Shown here piece by piece: positions 63,402 through 64,000 of a stretch of DNA of 64,000 nt. The DNA comes from Amorphochlora amoebiformis (Eukaryota > Cercozoa > Chlorarachniophyceae): the NCBI GenBank assembly GCA_054601695.1, contig BAAHQB010000283.1, positions 124,001 through 188,000 of the forward strand, in the 5' to 3' direction. A program made the position numbers and the translations under genes. Under the pieces are notes generated by a model. The model did no database searches. It was not told the DNA's origin and was given only the letters and a program-made list of their open reading frames with translations. Numbering within the stretch: the stretch's first letter is position 1; the number at the start of each line of letters is the position of its first letter.

Positions 63402-63847
63402 AATATTCATGTACAATGTATATACAAATCTCATAACCCTCCGTCTTAACTGGAAAACAATAATCCGTTAGCCATCGCTACAATCCTAACTTAACCCTAA
63501 CCCTAACCCTAACCCTAACTCTAACCCTAACCCTAACCCTAATCCTAACCCTAACCCTAACCCTAACCCTATCCCTATCCCTAACCCTAACCTAACCCTA
63601 ACCCTAACCCTAACGCTAACCTTACGTTCAATGTAGAATAACAACCAAAGATTTTCGGTCAGGGTTAGAGTTAGGGTTAGGGTTAGGGTTAGGGTTAGGG
63701 TTGGGGTAGGGTTAGGGTTAGGGTTAGGGTTAGGTTAGGGTTTGTCAGTATTACGTTCAATGTAGATAATAATGACCATATATACACGGATCCGGAAATG
63801 AAATAAACAGCCCCTTGTCCGACTTTTTGAATGCCGATAAAGTATTT
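63063..63847 (-). CDS. Predicted gene, last four exons (68 aa), telomere-type repeat inside the coding part
   Basis: Exons are 63847-63788 (KYFIGIQKVGQGAVYFISGS), 63449-63426 (LRRRVMRF), 63310-63278 (IFLEEMNTRLN) and 63152-63063 (PDILLLP, then LTLTLTLTT, then VEESMVLGLRHAE, TAA). All junctions are phase 0. Acceptors are strong: TTGTTCTCATCTCGCAAAAG, GGATTATTGTTTTCCAG, ATGTATTTTTCCAG and TCATAACCCTCATAG. In the last exon the Leu-Thr run is encoded by CTAACC repeats continuous with the surrounding telomere-like array. Intron 1 contains two arrays in opposite orientation. No family was recognised. Confidence 0.52.
63480..63620 (-). repeat. CCCTAA array
   Basis: Mostly perfect CCCTAA units, with CCCTATC variants. 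Confidence 0.92.
63660..63750 (+). repeat. TTAGGG array, opposite orientation to its neighbour
   Basis: Mostly perfect TTAGGG units. The interval between this and the CCCTAA array (63622-63660) begins TTACGTTCAATGTAGA, and the same 16-mer follows this array at 63750-63766. Confidence 0.92.
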
Positions 63848-63874
63848 CTTTTGCGAGATGAGAACAAAGATCTA

Positions 63875-63960
63875 GGGTGAGGAGAAGGGTTAGGGTTAGA
63901 GGTTATCGTTAGAGGTTAGTATTAGGGTTAGAGGTTAGGGCTAGAATTTTGGATTTTTGA
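63875..63960 (+). repeat. Short degenerate TTAGGG array
   Basis: TTAGGG and TTAGAGG units up to near the end of the window, mixed with TTAGAGGTTA. Confidence 0.8.
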
Positions 63961-64000
63961 GGGAGGTTTATGTAGTACACAAAAATATATTAAATATATA

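Overview
This is eukaryotic nuclear DNA. It has no bacterial-style operons, ribosome binding sites, CRISPR array, rRNA or recognisable tRNA. It is dominated by three kinds of simple sequence: very long (TA)n/(TATG)n/(CA)n microsatellites, telomere-type TTAGGG/CCCTAA arrays (many degenerate and in both orientations), and purine/pyrimidine (GA)n blocks of about 1 kb. I cannot assign the organism. A protist or alga with a TTAGGG-type telomere and GT-AG introns is the most economical reading. Almost every long open frame here (runs of Ile-Tyr, Ser-Leu-Phe or Lys-Arg-Glu) is simple sequence read as codons and is not annotated as a gene.

Between the microsatellites lie short islands (20-210 nt) of complex sequence. 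Read by hand, many look like exons: an AG preceded by a pyrimidine-rich stretch on one side, a GT (often GTAAGT, GTATAT, GTAAAT) on the other, and one open frame. Neighbouring islands on the same strand can often be joined so that the reading frame passes every junction. On that basis I propose about 25 small split genes, mostly on the minus strand. The models that close from ATG to stop are 959-2053(+), 6629-7465(+), 15898-16697(-), 17664-18009(-), 20705-21655(-), 21761-22180(-), 41641-41981(-) and a nine-exon gene at 42018-49514(-) whose 558 nt of coding sequence occupy 7.5 kb. Chains closed at the stop only include 7893-10392(-), 11174-12372(-), 12732-13472(-), 25628-27287(-), 28430-29012(-), 32080-33347(-), 33601-33944(-), 35064-36068(-), 38036-38286(-), 56899-57863(-), 59474-60806(-) and 63063-63847(-). 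No protein family was recognised, so no gene symbols are given. These are manual predictions with many degrees of freedom: some stops may be false ends, and some short exons may be chance.

Layout: 1-2160 telomere-like arrays with one plus-strand gene; 2.2-7.5 kb plus-strand genes; 7.9-28.6 kb a nearly continuous series of minus-strand genes, with telomere-like arrays inside introns at 19.3-19.6, 25.7 and 26.0 kb; 28.6-42 kb more minus-strand genes, a degenerate TTAGGG array at 34.8-35.5 kb and a (GA)n block at 40.4-41.3 kb; 42-49.5 kb the nine-exon gene, with a 1-kb TTAGGG array in its last intron and a 1-kb (GA)n block in its third; 49.6-56.3 kb the least repetitive part, of mixed strand, with a foldback element at 52.0-52.6 kb; 56.5-64 kb minus-strand genes, an 84-bp tandem array at 60.8-62.1 kb and large telomere-like arrays.

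The most unusual pattern is that exon edges are repeatedly duplicated into the neighbouring intron. Copies carry the end of the exon plus the splice site, usually with the splice site mutated. This ranges from two copies up to 8 x 32 bp (8.3 kb) and about 15 x 84 bp (61-62 kb).
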